DNA from: Sweltsa coloradensis
Lineage: Eukaryota > Arthropoda > Insecta > Plecoptera > Chloroperlidae
Assembly (NCBI GenBank): GCA_024449915.1
Contig: JAMZAV010002202.1
Location: 46,508-110,507, forward strand
Length of the DNA: 64,000 bases
Direction of reading: 5' to 3'
Both the position numbers and the translations under genes were made by a program. Below, piece by piece: positions 1 through 11,672 of the stretch; the stretch's first letter is position 1, and every line of letters starts with the position of its first letter. A model generated the notes under the pieces. It was not told where the DNA came from. It saw only the letters and a program-made list of their open reading frames with translations, and ran no database searches.

Positions 1-790
1 CGGCCTCCGCCTACTTCCCATGTAAATAAATGCCTACAGAATACTGATTGTGAAATTTTGAACGTAAGTACAGGAAACAGTGAATAAGATATGATATTAT
101 TGAGTATTGACCCGGCCATGAACAATTTTATTTTTTTTTGAAAATTTTCATTGAAAATTTCAAGAAAAAAAATTTCATGAAAATTGCCATCACTAGTAGC
201 CCCCCAACAAATTTGGGTCCGGGAAAATTTTTCGATTCTTAGAGTGCGTTTAGAGCATTTTAGGCACTTTAAAATATCAATTTTGTTCCAAGAAAAGTGC
301 CTATTTTATACAAGTATAATATAGTACTTAAAAGCTACTATAGTCTACCATAACTTTTGCTTAAATGTTTAAAAAAAATTAAAAAAATAGAACATTGATT
401 ATCTCTATTTTTGACGCCCCCCGGGCACCTTTTGGGCGCCCCTGGAAGTTGGCGCCCTGTGCACACACCCACACCAAGGGATTGGATACACAAAGCCCAC
501 ACACAGGTCGCACCCCTCTAAAACCGGCCCTGATAGAGCAGATGGGCAAAAGCGTGTATCTTACTACAAGTGTACACGCTGGCTGTCTGTTCGTGTACAC
601 GCGTGTACTATGTATATTTTAAGATATCTGAAAAAATGTTGTACATGTTTATTTATTTCTGTATATTTTTATTGCATTCTGAACAGTTAAACATGGCGAC
701 GGCGTTCAGTTCAGTTTATCAGTCAGTAAATGACGTGGCTGATGTTTCATTGACCTTGGAAAGTTGGAAGGGTGGTGGTAGTGATGACGA
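1..790. other. unassigned AT-rich spacer
   Basis: No gene or transposon domain is recognised. A GC-rich patch at about 410-535 has the look of an interspersed repeat end. A short open frame beginning at an ATG in a good start context (about 693) encodes a 34-residue acidic-tailed peptide ending in SDDDG, but nothing else supports it as an exon. Confidence 0.5.
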
Positions 791-860
791 CGGTTAAGGT
801 TTCTCTTAACCGGTTAACCGGTTGTAAAAACCGGTTTTTAACCGGTTAATTTTCAAAAAC
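785..860. repeat. TTAACCGG palindrome cluster, probable MITE arm
   Basis: Several overlapping copies of AACCGGTTAA and related palindromes occur within 70 bp. The style matches the insides of the hAT-type MITEs elsewhere in the window, but I could not find a matching second end or a target duplication, so the element class is a guess. Confidence 0.4.
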
Positions 861-1319
861 GCGTAAAATCACGCATTAACGGCGCTCGCTTCGTGTTGTG
901 CAATCGCAAGCAGGAGTAGCCGGGAGTAACATCAAGCGCCGATTACGAAATTGTTTATGTGGCACATCTGCGTAGTGTAACCGATATCAGATCATGGATT
1001 TATAATAGTACTCCATGATCAGATCGTAGGCAGCTCACGGTCAATTGCCTCGTCGCTATCTCGGTGCTACAGTACATTTTGTATCACTATCAGTAATACA
1101 TTTTTGGATGAGCAAAGCAAAGATTCCGTTTCCATACACTGGTGGAAAAAAATCCGGAATGTTTTTTTTCTTCTTTCTGTTTGTATGTTTGTGTGTTTGT
1201 TAACACGATTCCGGCTAAACCGATACTCCAATAGCGATGAAATTTTCTAAAGGCCTTTGAAATCTATGAACTTAGAACTGCCACGTGCCACGTCGCATTT
1301 TACGATTTATTTTGATTAA

Positions 1320-1680
1320 AAAAAATTCTTCGACTTAAACCCCTACATGCTTTATCCGATTGTAATGATTTTTTTCACAGAACCTTAATTTCATGAATTA
1401 ATATATTCGCGTGAAATTTGAGCGCAATCAAAAAATTATTTCTCATGAAAATCACAATTTTACGAAAATACGACTTTAACAAATTTCTTTGACTTATAAC
1501 ACCTATATGCTTTATCCTATTGTATTTTAAGAATTTATATATTCGTGTGCAATTTGTGCGTAATAGAAAAAAATTATTTCTTATAAATCGCAAATTTACG
1601 CTTTTTTTCGTTTTTACCCAAATTTCTTCGACTTATAACACCTACATGCTTTATTCCATTGTAATGTAGTGTGTAATATA
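1320..1680. repeat. tandem repeat, about three units of 140-160 bp
   Basis: The phrase TTCTTCGACTTATAACACC followed by CATGCTTTAT recurs near 1324, 1482 and 1620, each time followed by an AT-rich stretch with ATATATTCG and ACGAAAA-like motifs. This is a short diverged tandem array. The flanks (860-1320 and 1680-2310) hold nothing I recognise. Confidence 0.65.
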
Positions 1681-2314
1681 ATGTGCGCCCCTGATCCTCA
1701 TATTGTCGTCGTAAAAATTAAAACAATATTACCAAGCGTGTCTCGCAGCCCATAGCAATGGAAAAACGAAATCAATTTAAATACCATCTGCATAACACAT
1801 GGCAGCTCAATGCACCAATTACGCTCATCCAATAACACGCCCGCCCCACCCCCCTGAAAAAGCGTTTGCGAAGCATCCTAATAATTAAAAAATTTCACCA
1901 TACTCCATGGTTTTACTTTTCACCTACTGAGACAAAAAGATATGAAGATCTCTCATGATGTCATTTAATTTTGATTGCATGTTCCAATAGAATTAATACC
2001 GTTATTTTGTGGTCAACCAGCATCGCATCGGACAGCCTATACTTTATTTATGCAGATACACCCGCCTCGGCATTTATCAACAACTAGAACAAAATTTTGA
2101 ACATGCGCTGCGCATAGAAAGCATTATTTACTGTACCCACATTTAAAATATACCGTAGGTACACCATTAGTATAATATACTGAACACTATTCCAACACAT
2201 CCAAAATAATTAAAAGACGATACGGATAGGCCACAAAGCAAGCGCACAATAACTATGATTCTCAAGTAGAAATGCTGTTGAATCTACAGGGTGTTATTCT
2301 CACTCTGCTCAAGC

Positions 2315-2520
2315 ATCCTCCGTGGCCTAACGGTTAGATGCTTGGCTTACAGATGGAGAGTCGCCCTGCTGGATCGAGTTCGAGACACTAAACTTGAAAT
2401 TTTATAATTACTTGCAATTAATACATGTGTTTCCACCTACAGGCAATCAACTGGTGTCAGAAAATAAGACAAAATAGCCATATGTAACCGATATAAAATA
2501 AAGCTTTTTATTTTATTTTT
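2315..2520 (+). repeat. tRNA-derived SINE
   Basis: The head carries an A-box-like TGGCCTAACGG near 2325 and a B-box-like GAGTTCGAGAC near 2378, spaced as in a tRNA gene. It is followed by an unrelated AT-rich body ending near AATAAAGC and a T-rich stretch. Such elements are transcribed by RNA polymerase III and mobilised by LINE enzymes. The extent of the body is approximate. Confidence 0.6.
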
Positions 2521-2559
2521 ACGTTTAGCCTACATATTTAGCACCTAGATCGTGCAACA

Positions 2560-2815
2560 GATGCTACGGGAAACTAGCGGGAAGATCGCGGGACGTCCCG
2601 TGTGGGATTATCGCGGGAAGATCGCGGGACGTCCCGTGCGGGAAACTAGCGGGAAGATCGCGGGACGTCCCGTACGGGACCCGGTATCGGCCAGTAGGAC
2701 ACTTCTAGGCGGGACCCGTACGGGACGTCCCGCAAGGGTCCCGCCCGGGCAAGTGAGGGAAAAAGACTGCGGGAAGACAGCGGGAAGAGTGCGGGAAAGC
2801 CCAAAAATGTTTGTT
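2560..2815. repeat. minisatellite of GGGACGTCCC palindromes
   Basis: Units containing CGGGAAGATCGCGGGACG are repeated about three times at 2577-2675, then a degenerate continuation contains further CGGGACGTCCCG palindromes and GCGGGAAGA motifs. The array is much more GC-rich than its surroundings and each unit can fold on itself. Open frames running through it are by-products of the repeat. Confidence 0.75.
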
Positions 2816-2829
2816 GGGTATGACCACCA

Positions 2830-2905
2830 ATTGCAACCGGGCCTGGATTCAACTGCACGTCACCAGATAAGGCTATCATGTACATAGCAAAACTAAAAGC
2901 AGAAC
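2830..2905 (-). pseudogene. LINE ORF start relic with 2A-like peptide
   Basis: The minus strand reads a hydrophobic run (AFSFAMYMIAL) followed by SGDVQLNPGP. This ends with the core of the 2A ribosome-skipping signal (D-V/I-x-x-NPGP). 2A-like sequences of this form are known near the N-terminus of proteins of some invertebrate non-LTR retrotransposons. The downstream frame soon enters the minisatellite, so only this N-terminal piece is recognisable. A minus-strand frame is open from about 3002. Family assignment is by this motif only. Confidence 0.45.
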
Positions 2906-3003
2906 ATGGCCATGCCAGAGCAGGAACACGCAACCCTCTACTCCGTATACTTCTTCCAGCCGAAGAACAGATGTCTACATACCTTTGCTTTACAGCACTC
3001 ATA

Positions 3004-4534
3004 TAGTCTTCGCCATTTGCTGAGAGCTACCGGAAAAGTCTTTGACTGTAAATCCTCTTGTATCTCTAACCTTTTAACATGTTGACAAGTAAATTGGCGG
3101 CTACAAGAGTATCTGAAATAAACTCAACGAAATCATATGTGTTAAAACGAAAGGTTGTTGTCTTTTTGGTCATCCTGAATCTATTGAGTGAAGAGGGGGG
3201 AGGAAATTGGGATTTCCTGTTCGAACACACTTTTAAAAGCAAGGTCATATTATCTTCACTTCTATCTCGAGAAGTGAATGGAATCCCTTTATGTTTTTTT
3301 GCAGTTTAGGATTAGCAGATGGAAGAAACGAATCATGCGAGTGTGTTGAATGACTGACTCAGACAGACGAACACGACCAAGGGTTGTTTTTGCAACATTT
3401 TAGAGTTGTTATGTGTAGGTGGAGAAGGATGCACAAAATCCGTAAATGTTTGTCAATATTGTTTCCGTTGTTTGTTTCCAGTCGTTGTCTGGCACTCCAA
3501 TGTGCCAGTTGTTCTAAAGCGATGGTCTGTAATACATTTTGGTGTGTGATAATAGTGGTAAATTAGTTGTTTCTTTGTTTTAAAACTAAATTTTTAACAG
3601 TGGATTAATGGTGCTAGAAGAGTGTTCAGTTGGTTGGCTTGTTCCGTACAAAGTTGGTTTTTAGACGGCAACAAACGCTTTATTTATTTTAAAGTTGGTG
3701 TAGGCCTGTATGTATAGTTGAACTCTGAAATACCAAAAACGAAACTCATTTTTGTGTGTGTGATTTGACTATATAGTATGAAGTGTAGTTGTAATAGCTC
3801 AGTGTTATGTTTAATGCGTGTTAATGACCGAAAATAATATAGTTATCCCAAATCCAATCCCGACCAGACCCGTGCTGCTAGTGCTACATTGGTAAAACTT
3901 GCAAATATTCCGCGACGGTATGTGATTGACCAATTAGCAGAGACACTTGGCCATAAAGTTGTTAAGACTCCCTCCTTATTAATGCGTATTGAACCCCATT
4001 GAAATGGTGTGGAGTAATTTAATACAAGGTGTAAGACGCAACAACAAGTCGCCCGGAGCTAACGCGGAAGTATAGTGGACACAATACGACGGGAAGAAAG
4101 CAAAATCGGACGAGATTTGTCGTTGAAATGCGCACAGCATACTGAAAAAGTAGAGCTATCATACGCAAATTGGGACAATTTCAACGATGATAACATTATA
4201 ATAAACAAGACGACACCGACAGCAATACATCTTCCGGCGAAGACGAGGATGCATATTTTAGTATGCCCAATGCGATGTTTTGGGAAACAGCATTTTAATC
4301 GTGATAATCATAATAATTGTATTCTTCATTTACGTTTTTTCATCAGCTATCTATACATTTCAAAGTTTTTCTTGGTTGTTTTTATTCATCCGGTATACAT
4401 TATTTTTAGCCTCCCGGTAGTGCTTAGTTTTTCGTCACTGTTTACACGGATCGTACAAAAGACGACAACTTGTAGCAATCAACCTCCCACTCTGAGAGCA
4501 AAAGCCGGTAGCTCTCAGCAAATGGCGAAGACTA
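3004..4534 (+). mobile_element. Tc1/IS630-like DNA transposon, degenerate
   Basis: Perfect 30-bp inverted termini, starting TAGTCTTCGCCATTTGC, lie at 3004-3033 and 4505-4534, and each is flanked by a TA (3002-3003 and 4535-4536), the target of the Tc1/mariner/IS630 group. The inner part carries a transposase C-terminal relic at about 3840-4075. Most of the transposase is missing, so the copy is not autonomous. The perfect termini contrast with the decayed interior. Confidence 0.8.
3840..4075 (+). pseudogene. IS630/Tc1-type transposase C-terminus relic
   Basis: One frame reads YVIDQLAETLGHKVVKTP and, after a frameshift near 3990, another reads NPIEMVWSNLIQGVRRNN. This matches the end of DDE_3-type transposases, where a PP-Y-x-P-x-LNPIE-W block carries the last acidic catalytic residue. 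The remaining catalytic core is not present in readable form. It lies inside the inverted termini at 3004 and 4534, which supports the family call. Confidence 0.7.
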
Positions 4535-4539
4535 TACAC

Positions 4540-7500
4540 TGCGTTGAAGAAGATATGTGACAATGATCAATTGTTAAGACATTACTCCAGATTTGGTAGT
4601 GTTCTACATATACAATGTATTCTTCCCTAGTTTGATCTACTTGATCTGATTTGCTTATCAAAAAGTTCATACACAGTAAAACTTCCAAAATAAATATCAA
4701 TCTAAATACCCCACCTTTCATCTTGATCTGTGAAATCTCTTTTCAATTGACATGTGAGAATCAATAACACATAGGCTGAGGTCTTGGCCTAGTCCAGATA
4801 GCAAAACTTAGTGTAACTTCAGTTTTTGCTTACCATTTTTAAAGATTTATGGCCCAAACAATTCCTTGATATTCCTTGATAATTTCTTGAACACACATTA
4901 ATATTATTCCTTTTTCAAAACCACTTTAAATAGATAAAGTCTTCATATCATAACATAAGGATAGGTGTTTGTTTGTTTGGTTGCTAAGGATTTTCCTCAT
5001 TGGTCTTCATTCATTCCTCGTTCCGTTAATGATTCCTCGCGGAGATCTGCCCGCTGATGGCTGTCGATCCGAAGGTGGGCGTTATATGACTCGCGCCGAA
5101 GGTCATGTCGGCCGGGTGTGGGTTCTTCCACAGTGGCGGACCGGTAACTCGTACATCCCTCTGGACTCCTCTTTGGGCATATAGCACAGGAAAGCCAGAT
5201 GGCTGTTTAAAGATGAAACTGGAAGCTCTCGTCGGAGGATAGGCAATGCTGTTAGTGGCTCAGCATGAAGGTTTCACCAACCACGTGGGCTTAAATAATA
5301 ACGGCACAGTAACACGTGCTCTCTATTTCTCGGTAATCCCCGCAAAAAGTGCCACAACGGCGGTGAAGGTCTACTTTAGTGCAATTTACTGCCTCTCCCG
5401 GTTATCTGAAGTTAAAAGAATTTCCATAGTATCGCGTGGTCTTCATACTCGACGCCGTGTTGGTAGGCTACCACATAGCAGGTGGATCACCCATGTCGCA
5501 CAAACGTTGCTTTATAGTGAAATTTTAAAGTGAAACGCCTTATCCCAGCCACTCAGCCATCCCCATTAGGCATGGGGGTAATGCTAATGCCATGGCTTCT
5601 CGCAGATTTGCCGTCTTCTTCCCCGAAATCACAACGGTTGACCAGCACTAACGAAACTCAACCGTCTCGTTTGATGGATGTGCTTCTAGTGACAAGTCGG
5701 TACGGCTGTACCTCACTCGGTGTCCGACTGTAGATCAACAGTTCACCGTTAGATTTTCAACCCTCTCTGTCGGTGGCCCTGATTCGTCCGTCTTGTTGAT
5801 TTCAAACGAGAAACCACTCGCTAGGCCAATCGCCGACAGTGCTTTCTGGCGTATAGGCTCAGTTAGGCCCAATTGTATCCACTTTTGAACCAAAAGTGAA
5901 AATGGCGTTTCCAACTCAATCCGACTCTCTGATTGGTCGCCGAAAAATGATTTCGCCTGCCCGAACTGTTGGATTTCTCAGCCACATGAAATTCCTGTGT
6001 GACTTTCTGCCTAACTTGTAGCTTTTAGAGAACACGTAAAATATAACACAGGGGGTCCGTGCAGATTTCACTGACGGATCCTTGCCTTATAGGCTTCAAA
6101 CCAGGCCTAAGCCTCACTGTAAACATTTGAATAAACACACTGCATGTTGCAATCTATCTGGTAGACCCATAATTCACATACTCCATATGCAAATTATTCA
6201 GAATTGAAATTATGCAAATTACCCATCTTAATTATGCAAATTAAGATATTTTAATTAATAAAACCAAAATATCTATGAGGGCAGAGGCCGGTTGGTCACA
6301 GCTTCATCGTCGTTACATGTAATTATTTCTTCGAGAACTTTACGACTTTATCATTTACACTTTTGTACAAGTAACAAATCTCACTGCAGCCTGTAGGTAG
6401 CATAAGACCAGTCTTGTGCAATTTCCCCAAAATAAAATAAAATTTTAAAGTTGAGACTGACTTTGTCAAAAAAAAGGAATAAAAATATTTAAAAAAAACG
6501 GGTTGTCTTGTCCCTTTAAAAAAGTAGGAACCTACACAAAATACCTTTGTTCATTTAAGTTAACACTTCAATATTTATCAACTATTAAAAAATAGTGTAT
6601 AAAATTACCGAACAAAATCACCTCTAAGTAGGTAACTGTGCATTAAATCGGAAGAACGGGAGGAAGTCCCCATAAAACAGTATAATTTTATTTTAATGTT
6701 GTGTTTCAGTTAGTCAAGGTGTTGTGTGTGGATGCAGTTGAAATAATAAATTGTAATCTGTACTCCTGAATTGGGTGTAATTATAGAGTAAGTGGGTAGA
6801 CTGTGAATACGAATTTATTTATTATTTACGATATATGGCCAGTCATTTAAAACATTGTAGGTCGCAAAAATTGCATAGGTTTGATTTTTTGGGATGTTGT
6901 TAGGATAGATACCAATAGTGTAAGACCAAGTTTGCAGCTTCGAAAGACTTGTGCTAACTGCGTGGTGCTAGAAAAACCATCTTTTTTTCGGACTTTTTCA
7001 GGTTTTGGCTTACAACTTCTAAAATGTGCATCTTACGAAAAACGTTATCCTTTACATTTTTAAAGGGGATGAAATTTTCTACGATTTGAGTGTAGCCCCA
7101 CGTACAGTACTTCAAAAATAGGCACTTTTTCCCAAAAAGTTTGAAATTGTAGTTTTCGCCGTCTTCCGAGCAGAATATCGGCTAACATACTCATCCTACG
7201 ATGAAAGTCATAGGAAATAAAGTTGTAGAGCAGTTATTATCTTTAATTTAAGCTCAAGCAAAATCCTGTACGATAAATAATTCCTTTGTTATCAGGACAA
7301 AACGAAAAATTAAGGAAATCGGATTTTTCATGAAATGGAGCCGGACGAATCGCAGGACTTTTGTAAAGGATAAGAAAGACATAACTCAGTGGAAAATGGT
7401 TTTTTATATCATGCAAAATTAAATTGATACAAAATTAAAAAAAAAAATTGATAGTATGGGGGACGTGGGATGTGAAATGTTGAACATGAAGTGATGGCGG

Positions 7501-7600
7501 GAGCTCAGCTGACTTCTGCAACAGAAATACACAACGCAATGTAAATAAGTATTTATTAAATGTATAAATTAAATAAAATCAATTTTATTATAAATTACAA
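4540..7600. other. unassigned intergenic sequence
   Basis: No protein family is recognised on either strand. The stretch at about 5000-5900 is less AT-rich than its flanks and has several medium open frames, none with a motif I can name. Near 6788 there is a copy of the short phrase AGTGGGTAGACT-x-TGAATACG followed by ATTTATT repeats, which recurs at 8438 and 11600. The upstream exons of the CREB3-like gene could lie here or further left, but I could not identify them. Confidence 0.5.
6788..6830 (+). repeat. shared repeat 3' end with (ATTT)n tail, copy 1
   Basis: The phrase AGTGGGTAGACTGTGAATAC precedes an ATTTATT tail. The same phrase with only a few changes is at 8438-8490 and 11600-11672, each followed by an (ATTT)n run. 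This is the pattern of 3' ends of a 5'-truncated retroposon family. Confidence 0.55.
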
Positions 7601-7641
7601 CAAAGGGGTAGATACGTAATATTAGGGTTACCTATACGTAC

Positions 7642-7851
7642 TTAGCGATACAGTCGTGTTCTTTTAGAAATCCCAGGGTCGTCAAACGGCTTTTCTTGGG
7701 GCTCCGGAGACTCCGTCATATCTTCGAAGCCTGGATCTACAGCTTCCCAACAGCCTTTCTGTACGAGCGCGGCTCTTGCCCGTATCGACCAAGAGTGGTA
7801 ATTGTCTGAGGTTATCCTAGGCATTTTAAACTCATCCATTGTGGTTGACAT
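7642..7851 (-). pseudogene. Ty1/copia gag N-terminus relic
   Basis: The 69-residue frame has MDEFKMPRITSDNYHSW followed by IRARAALVQKGCWEAV. This is the characteristic start of copia-type gag polyproteins (DUF4219-like block, in which a conserved W lies in an NY-x-x-W context). The frame ends after TESPEPQEKPF and no protease, integrase or reverse transcriptase follows, so it is an isolated fragment. No long terminal repeats were seen within 500 bp either side. Confidence 0.7.
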
Positions 7852-8437
7852 ATTTTACTATCTTCTTCTTCACCACACAAGAGATTTAAAATCAACTACA
7901 CACAATGGGGACTCGTATTCGTCATCCAACAGCTACAAACACGTACACATTTTTCAATAACTTCTTCAAGAAAGAATGTGTTTTAGCACTCAGCCCACAA
8001 CACTAGAAAATATCCATTTTCACAACTAGTAGCCTACATATAAATCACTCACCAAATGTTTCCACACATGATCTGGGTTGGTCTGGGCCCATAACCTCTT
8101 AATTATTTATAGTGGAATGGAGTAAAATAACACAAGAGAGTAATTTAATAGAAGCAGAAATGGTTTTATTCTAGTATTCCATTGATATGTCAGAGTCAAT
8201 GATCACCATTAGTTACCATCCATAACAAACTAAATGAAACATCGTCGACTTCTTTGGCTTCTTTGTTTATCTTGTACTAGGAGGCAGTGAACACCTTGTG
8301 ATGCCTCAAGGAAGTGTTGAACACATAACTTCTAATAGGTTATCGGTTACTCGATGATTGCGTCAGGGCCTTCAGGGTTAGGGTTGGCTTGGTCGCTTTG
8401 GTTTTCTGTCCCCCCATGGAAAATCAGTTATATGACT

Positions 8438-8490
8438 GAGTGGGTAGACTCTAAATACGAATTTATTTATTTATTTATTTATTTATTTAA
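8438..8490 (+). repeat. shared repeat 3' end with (ATTT)n tail, copy 2
   Basis: GAGTGGGTAGACTCTAAATA followed by CGAA and seven ATTT-like units. It matches the copies at 6788 and 11600. Upstream sequence to about 8340 may belong to the same element. Confidence 0.6.
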
Positions 8491-8899
8491 ACGTCACCAA
8501 AATGTAGAAGGAAATGCAATATTGTACAAAATTGGCAATTGTGACCTAATTTTGGGTTAAAAGGTCAAATATTAAATTTTATTATATTTCATGATTTTTT
8601 ACAAACGGATATATTGGAAAATGTATTAGCTTTGATGGGGGCTATCTTGATAACTTCACCAAAACTATATGCCACGAGCCATGGATTGACACCATCCAAA
8701 TTATTCATCTAGAAGTAGTTTCTGATGAAATAAAAACAGTCTCCCATTTTCTTCACGAAAACACTCACAGAATTACAATCGCTCCTCTACTATGACCCAA
8801 CCCTGCTTTTTTACCAGCCTGCTCATCTTAAAAATGTCTTTCAAGGCAAGGCATCGATGAGGTGCTTTTGTGATGTGACCATTTTATCTTGGGTTTCAG

Positions 8900-9676
8900 G
8901 TCCTCAGGAAGCTGTGCCTATACACAGTAGGCCTATGAAGAGTAATTCAGTGCAACACAAACTTGTTCGAGTAACTCCTGTCTCGGGAAACCCACGTTCC
9001 ATTCTCTTGCCCATCACACTGAAGAACATGAAAGACATCAGAGCTATAAAGATTTTTAATCCAGGCTCTAGAACAATTTCGACTAAGTCTGTAGTAAAAA
9101 ATGTAGGTCTATCACAAATATCGGTACCATTACCAAGAAATGAAAGTATTGGGTCTTCATCATCATCAAAGAGTTCAATGTTATCTTCAGAAGATGATTC
9201 AGATTCTCAATATCCGAGATTGCAGTTGACGACAGAAGAGAAAAGACTTCTACAGAAGGAAGGAGTTCGACTTCCTTCTCATTATCCATTGACAAAATTT
9301 GAAGAGCGTGAATTAAAAAGAATTCGACGAAAGATTCGAAACAAAATTTCTGCTCAAGACTCCCGAAAACGAAAGAAGGAATACATTGATGGATTAGAGG
9401 ATCGAGTGAAGCAGTGCACAGAAGAGAACATAAACTTGGTAAAGAAAATTAAAGTATTGCAAACACAAAATCAGACCATGATGACTCAGCTGAAACGACT
9501 TCATGCAGCCTTGTCTCGTGGCAGTGCCAAGACTGCACAACCGGCGACCTGCCTTATGGTTTTAGTACTATCCATGGCACTTGTAATGATGCCCAACCTT
9601 GGAGCCAATCAGAATGCGGAAGTACAGGCTGATACAGAAATCACACTTCCAGAGAATGATGCACCTCCAATTGCAG
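8900..9676 (+). CDS. CREB3-like bZIP transcription factor, internal exon
   Basis: This exon encodes a CREB3/OASIS-family factor, an ER-membrane bZIP released by regulated proteolysis to act in the nucleus. After a Ser-rich acidic stretch come EEKRLLQKEGVRLPSHYPLT and ELKRIRRKIRNKISAQDSRK, the family extension and the basic region. Next are YIDGLEDRVKQC and a leucine zipper, then CLMVLVLSMALVMMPNLG, one transmembrane helix. The acceptor is a pyrimidine-rich TTGGGTTTCAG ending at 8899, and the donor is GCAG|GTTGGT at 9676/9677. Joining to 18875 gives an in-frame AGRSRTLLF. The frame stays open to 9762 only by reading into the intron. Human paralogues CREB3L1-4 share this order. Earlier exons with the activation domain are not identified. 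Confidence 0.9.
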
Positions 9677-9839
9677 GTTGGTACTATTCCACACTTGACG
9701 GTAGTCCTAATGTAAGCTTAGGTTTCAGTTTAGTCCCAGTCATTAAAGTCACTCCTCTATAATTCAACATTATTGTAATTTTCTTCATATTTGGCTCACA
9801 TTACAAAGAGACGGTGCTCTTTCATAATATGCAAATCAA

Positions 9840-10338
9840 CAGTGTTGGGTAGGAACTTTTAAAAAAGATTGCGTTCCTTTTTCGGGAACTTTTTAAGGAA
9901 CGCGTTCCATTTTTAGTTAGAGGAACTTTCAAAACAAAAGTTACAAATTTTGGTGAACTTTTAATAAAGTTTCAGAAGTTCTTTCAGTCTGAGAGATGGA
10001 CAAAACTCACCATGCCTCTACATTTGAAAACAGATTTAGCTGACACGGATATGAAAATCAGTTGATAAAAAGCAGTAGCATATCATTTTTAGGAGGCGTA
10101 ACCCCAATTGACAAAACTGTCATATTTGCTCGCGACGACACGGCTTAAAAATCGAAACCTAAATCCTATGTACCATTATTTATCTGATACAGGACCTTTT
10201 ATACAGGAACTTTTATTATTTCGGGAACTCAAAAGTTCCTTTTTGTGGAAAGGAACTGTAACTTTTAAAAGTTTCATTTGAAGGCCAAGTAACTTAACTT
10301 TTAAAAGTTCCTTTTTTGCGGGAACTTACCCAACACTG
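9840..10338. mobile_element. hAT-type MITE, GGAACTTTT family
   Basis: The termini CAGTGTTGGGTAGGAAC (9840) and its inverse ending at 10338 are flanked by an exact 8-bp duplication CAAATCAA (9832-9839 and 10339-10346). A CAG-type end and an 8-bp duplication are hAT hallmarks. The inside is built of repeated GGAACTTTT and AAAAGTTCC motifs in both directions, with no coding capacity. It lies in the CREB3-like intron. Confidence 0.92.
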
Positions 10339-10649
10339 CAAATCAATATGTAGGCCTACCTAACCGATCTAATTTTTGGAATATTCTATTAAAATCTTCA
10401 AATTCCCTATCTTTTAACATTGGAACACCCAAAAACTAAACACTTTTTGACCAAGAAAGAACTAGAACGGCGTCAATATAATTGTTGTGTTTTCCAATTT
10501 GCGGCAATTTAGTATTAAAATGAAGGTATGTTCTCAAAGAACACATCACATACAAATCCTTAAAAATTTGTCTTACTACTTTTCTAAATTTATGGACCAA
10601 AAGTCAAATGTATGCTCAAAAACTTGGCAGCGCTGTGGGATTGTCTGCT

Positions 10650-10682
10650 CCTACTCCCCCCCCCCCCCCCCCCCCCCACCCA
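10650..10682. repeat. poly(C) run
   Basis: A run of about 20 C residues in the intron of the CREB3-like gene. A similar run is at 13191. Exact length is unlikely to be reliable. Confidence 0.8.
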
Positions 10683-11029
10683 CCGCTTTCGTCATAGGTA
10701 CGGGCCTGCTGGGCTGTTCATTGAGAGCATGACAAAGGCCAGCATTTAGCGATCAACTATTTTGTACCTCCGCTGTTTTTCAAAGTGACCAACTATATAT
10801 ATATTTTTTTTATTTTATAAATAGTGCATTTCTGGTTCTGATATATTTTATTTTAAAGCCAAATGAAATTAAGTGAGAGTTTTCAAGACTGGTTCTCTCA
10901 GTTCAGAACGATAAAGCGCCATAAGAAAAAGAGATGAAAATATTCGCCTACAAAGAAAATACTATGATTACCAACATATTCCAAAAATAGTATGAAACCA
11001 AAACGGTGCGTTTTAATATGTAAAAAAAG

Positions 11030-11465
11030 TAGAGTTGCACACGATAATCGATATTATCGATCGATAATCAATAATTGATATAATTTCAATAATCGATACT
11101 CAAAATTCATTATCAATAATCAAAATATCAAATTATTGGTCAATAGAGGCCAACCAAAATTCTAAAGACTGAGATTATATCACGTTGTGCCATGCACTGG
11201 CTGGGCTGATGGTGTGACACTCGAGATTTATGTTTGGAAATGAGCTATCAGTCGATCACAGAAGCCAAACACATGACATCGAAGACAGCAAGGCAGCAAA
11301 TGGAATGTGATTGCATTGTTTTGACTTGCACTGCCACAATTGAGGTTCACACTTCCACTGCACAGGAACAGGCTTTATCGATATTGATAATATTTATTCG
11401 ATAATGACATTACCATTTTGTGATTTTGATCATCGTTAATGAAAATGTATCGATATGCATCCTTA
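11030..11465. mobile_element. hAT-type MITE, ATCGAT family
   Basis: The ends TAGAGTTGCACACGATA (11030) and, inverted, TAAGGATGCATATCGATA (ending 11465) are flanked by an 8-bp direct repeat AAAAAAAG (11022-11029 and 11466-11473). The inside is rich in ATCGAT, GATAATC and related palindromes. It is non-coding. The duplication is low-complexity, so it is weaker evidence than at the other copies. Confidence 0.75.
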
Positions 11466-11599
11466 AAAAAAAGGAAAAACAACATGGTCTCAAACCGGCG
11501 ACCCCTAGAACACGATTGCTTAGTTTGCGTACCGGTATGCTATTAGAGAATGCACTCGGAGAAATGACTTTAAAAAATCAAATTGTCTCCAAAAATCAC

Positions 11600-11633
11600 T
11601 TCAGTGGGTAGACTCTAAATACAATTTATTTAC

Positions 11634-11672
<39 letters not shown>
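11600..11672 (+). repeat. shared repeat 3' end with (ATTT)n tail, copy 3
   Basis: AGTGGGTAGACTCTAAATAC followed by about ten TTTA units. Same phrase as at 6788 and 8438. Confidence 0.6.

Noticed and set aside
680..797. First exon of the CREB3-like gene (peptide MATAFSSVYQSV...)
   Set aside because: No similarity to CREB3 N-termini and no convincing donor; the frame ends at a stop just before a MITE-like repeat.
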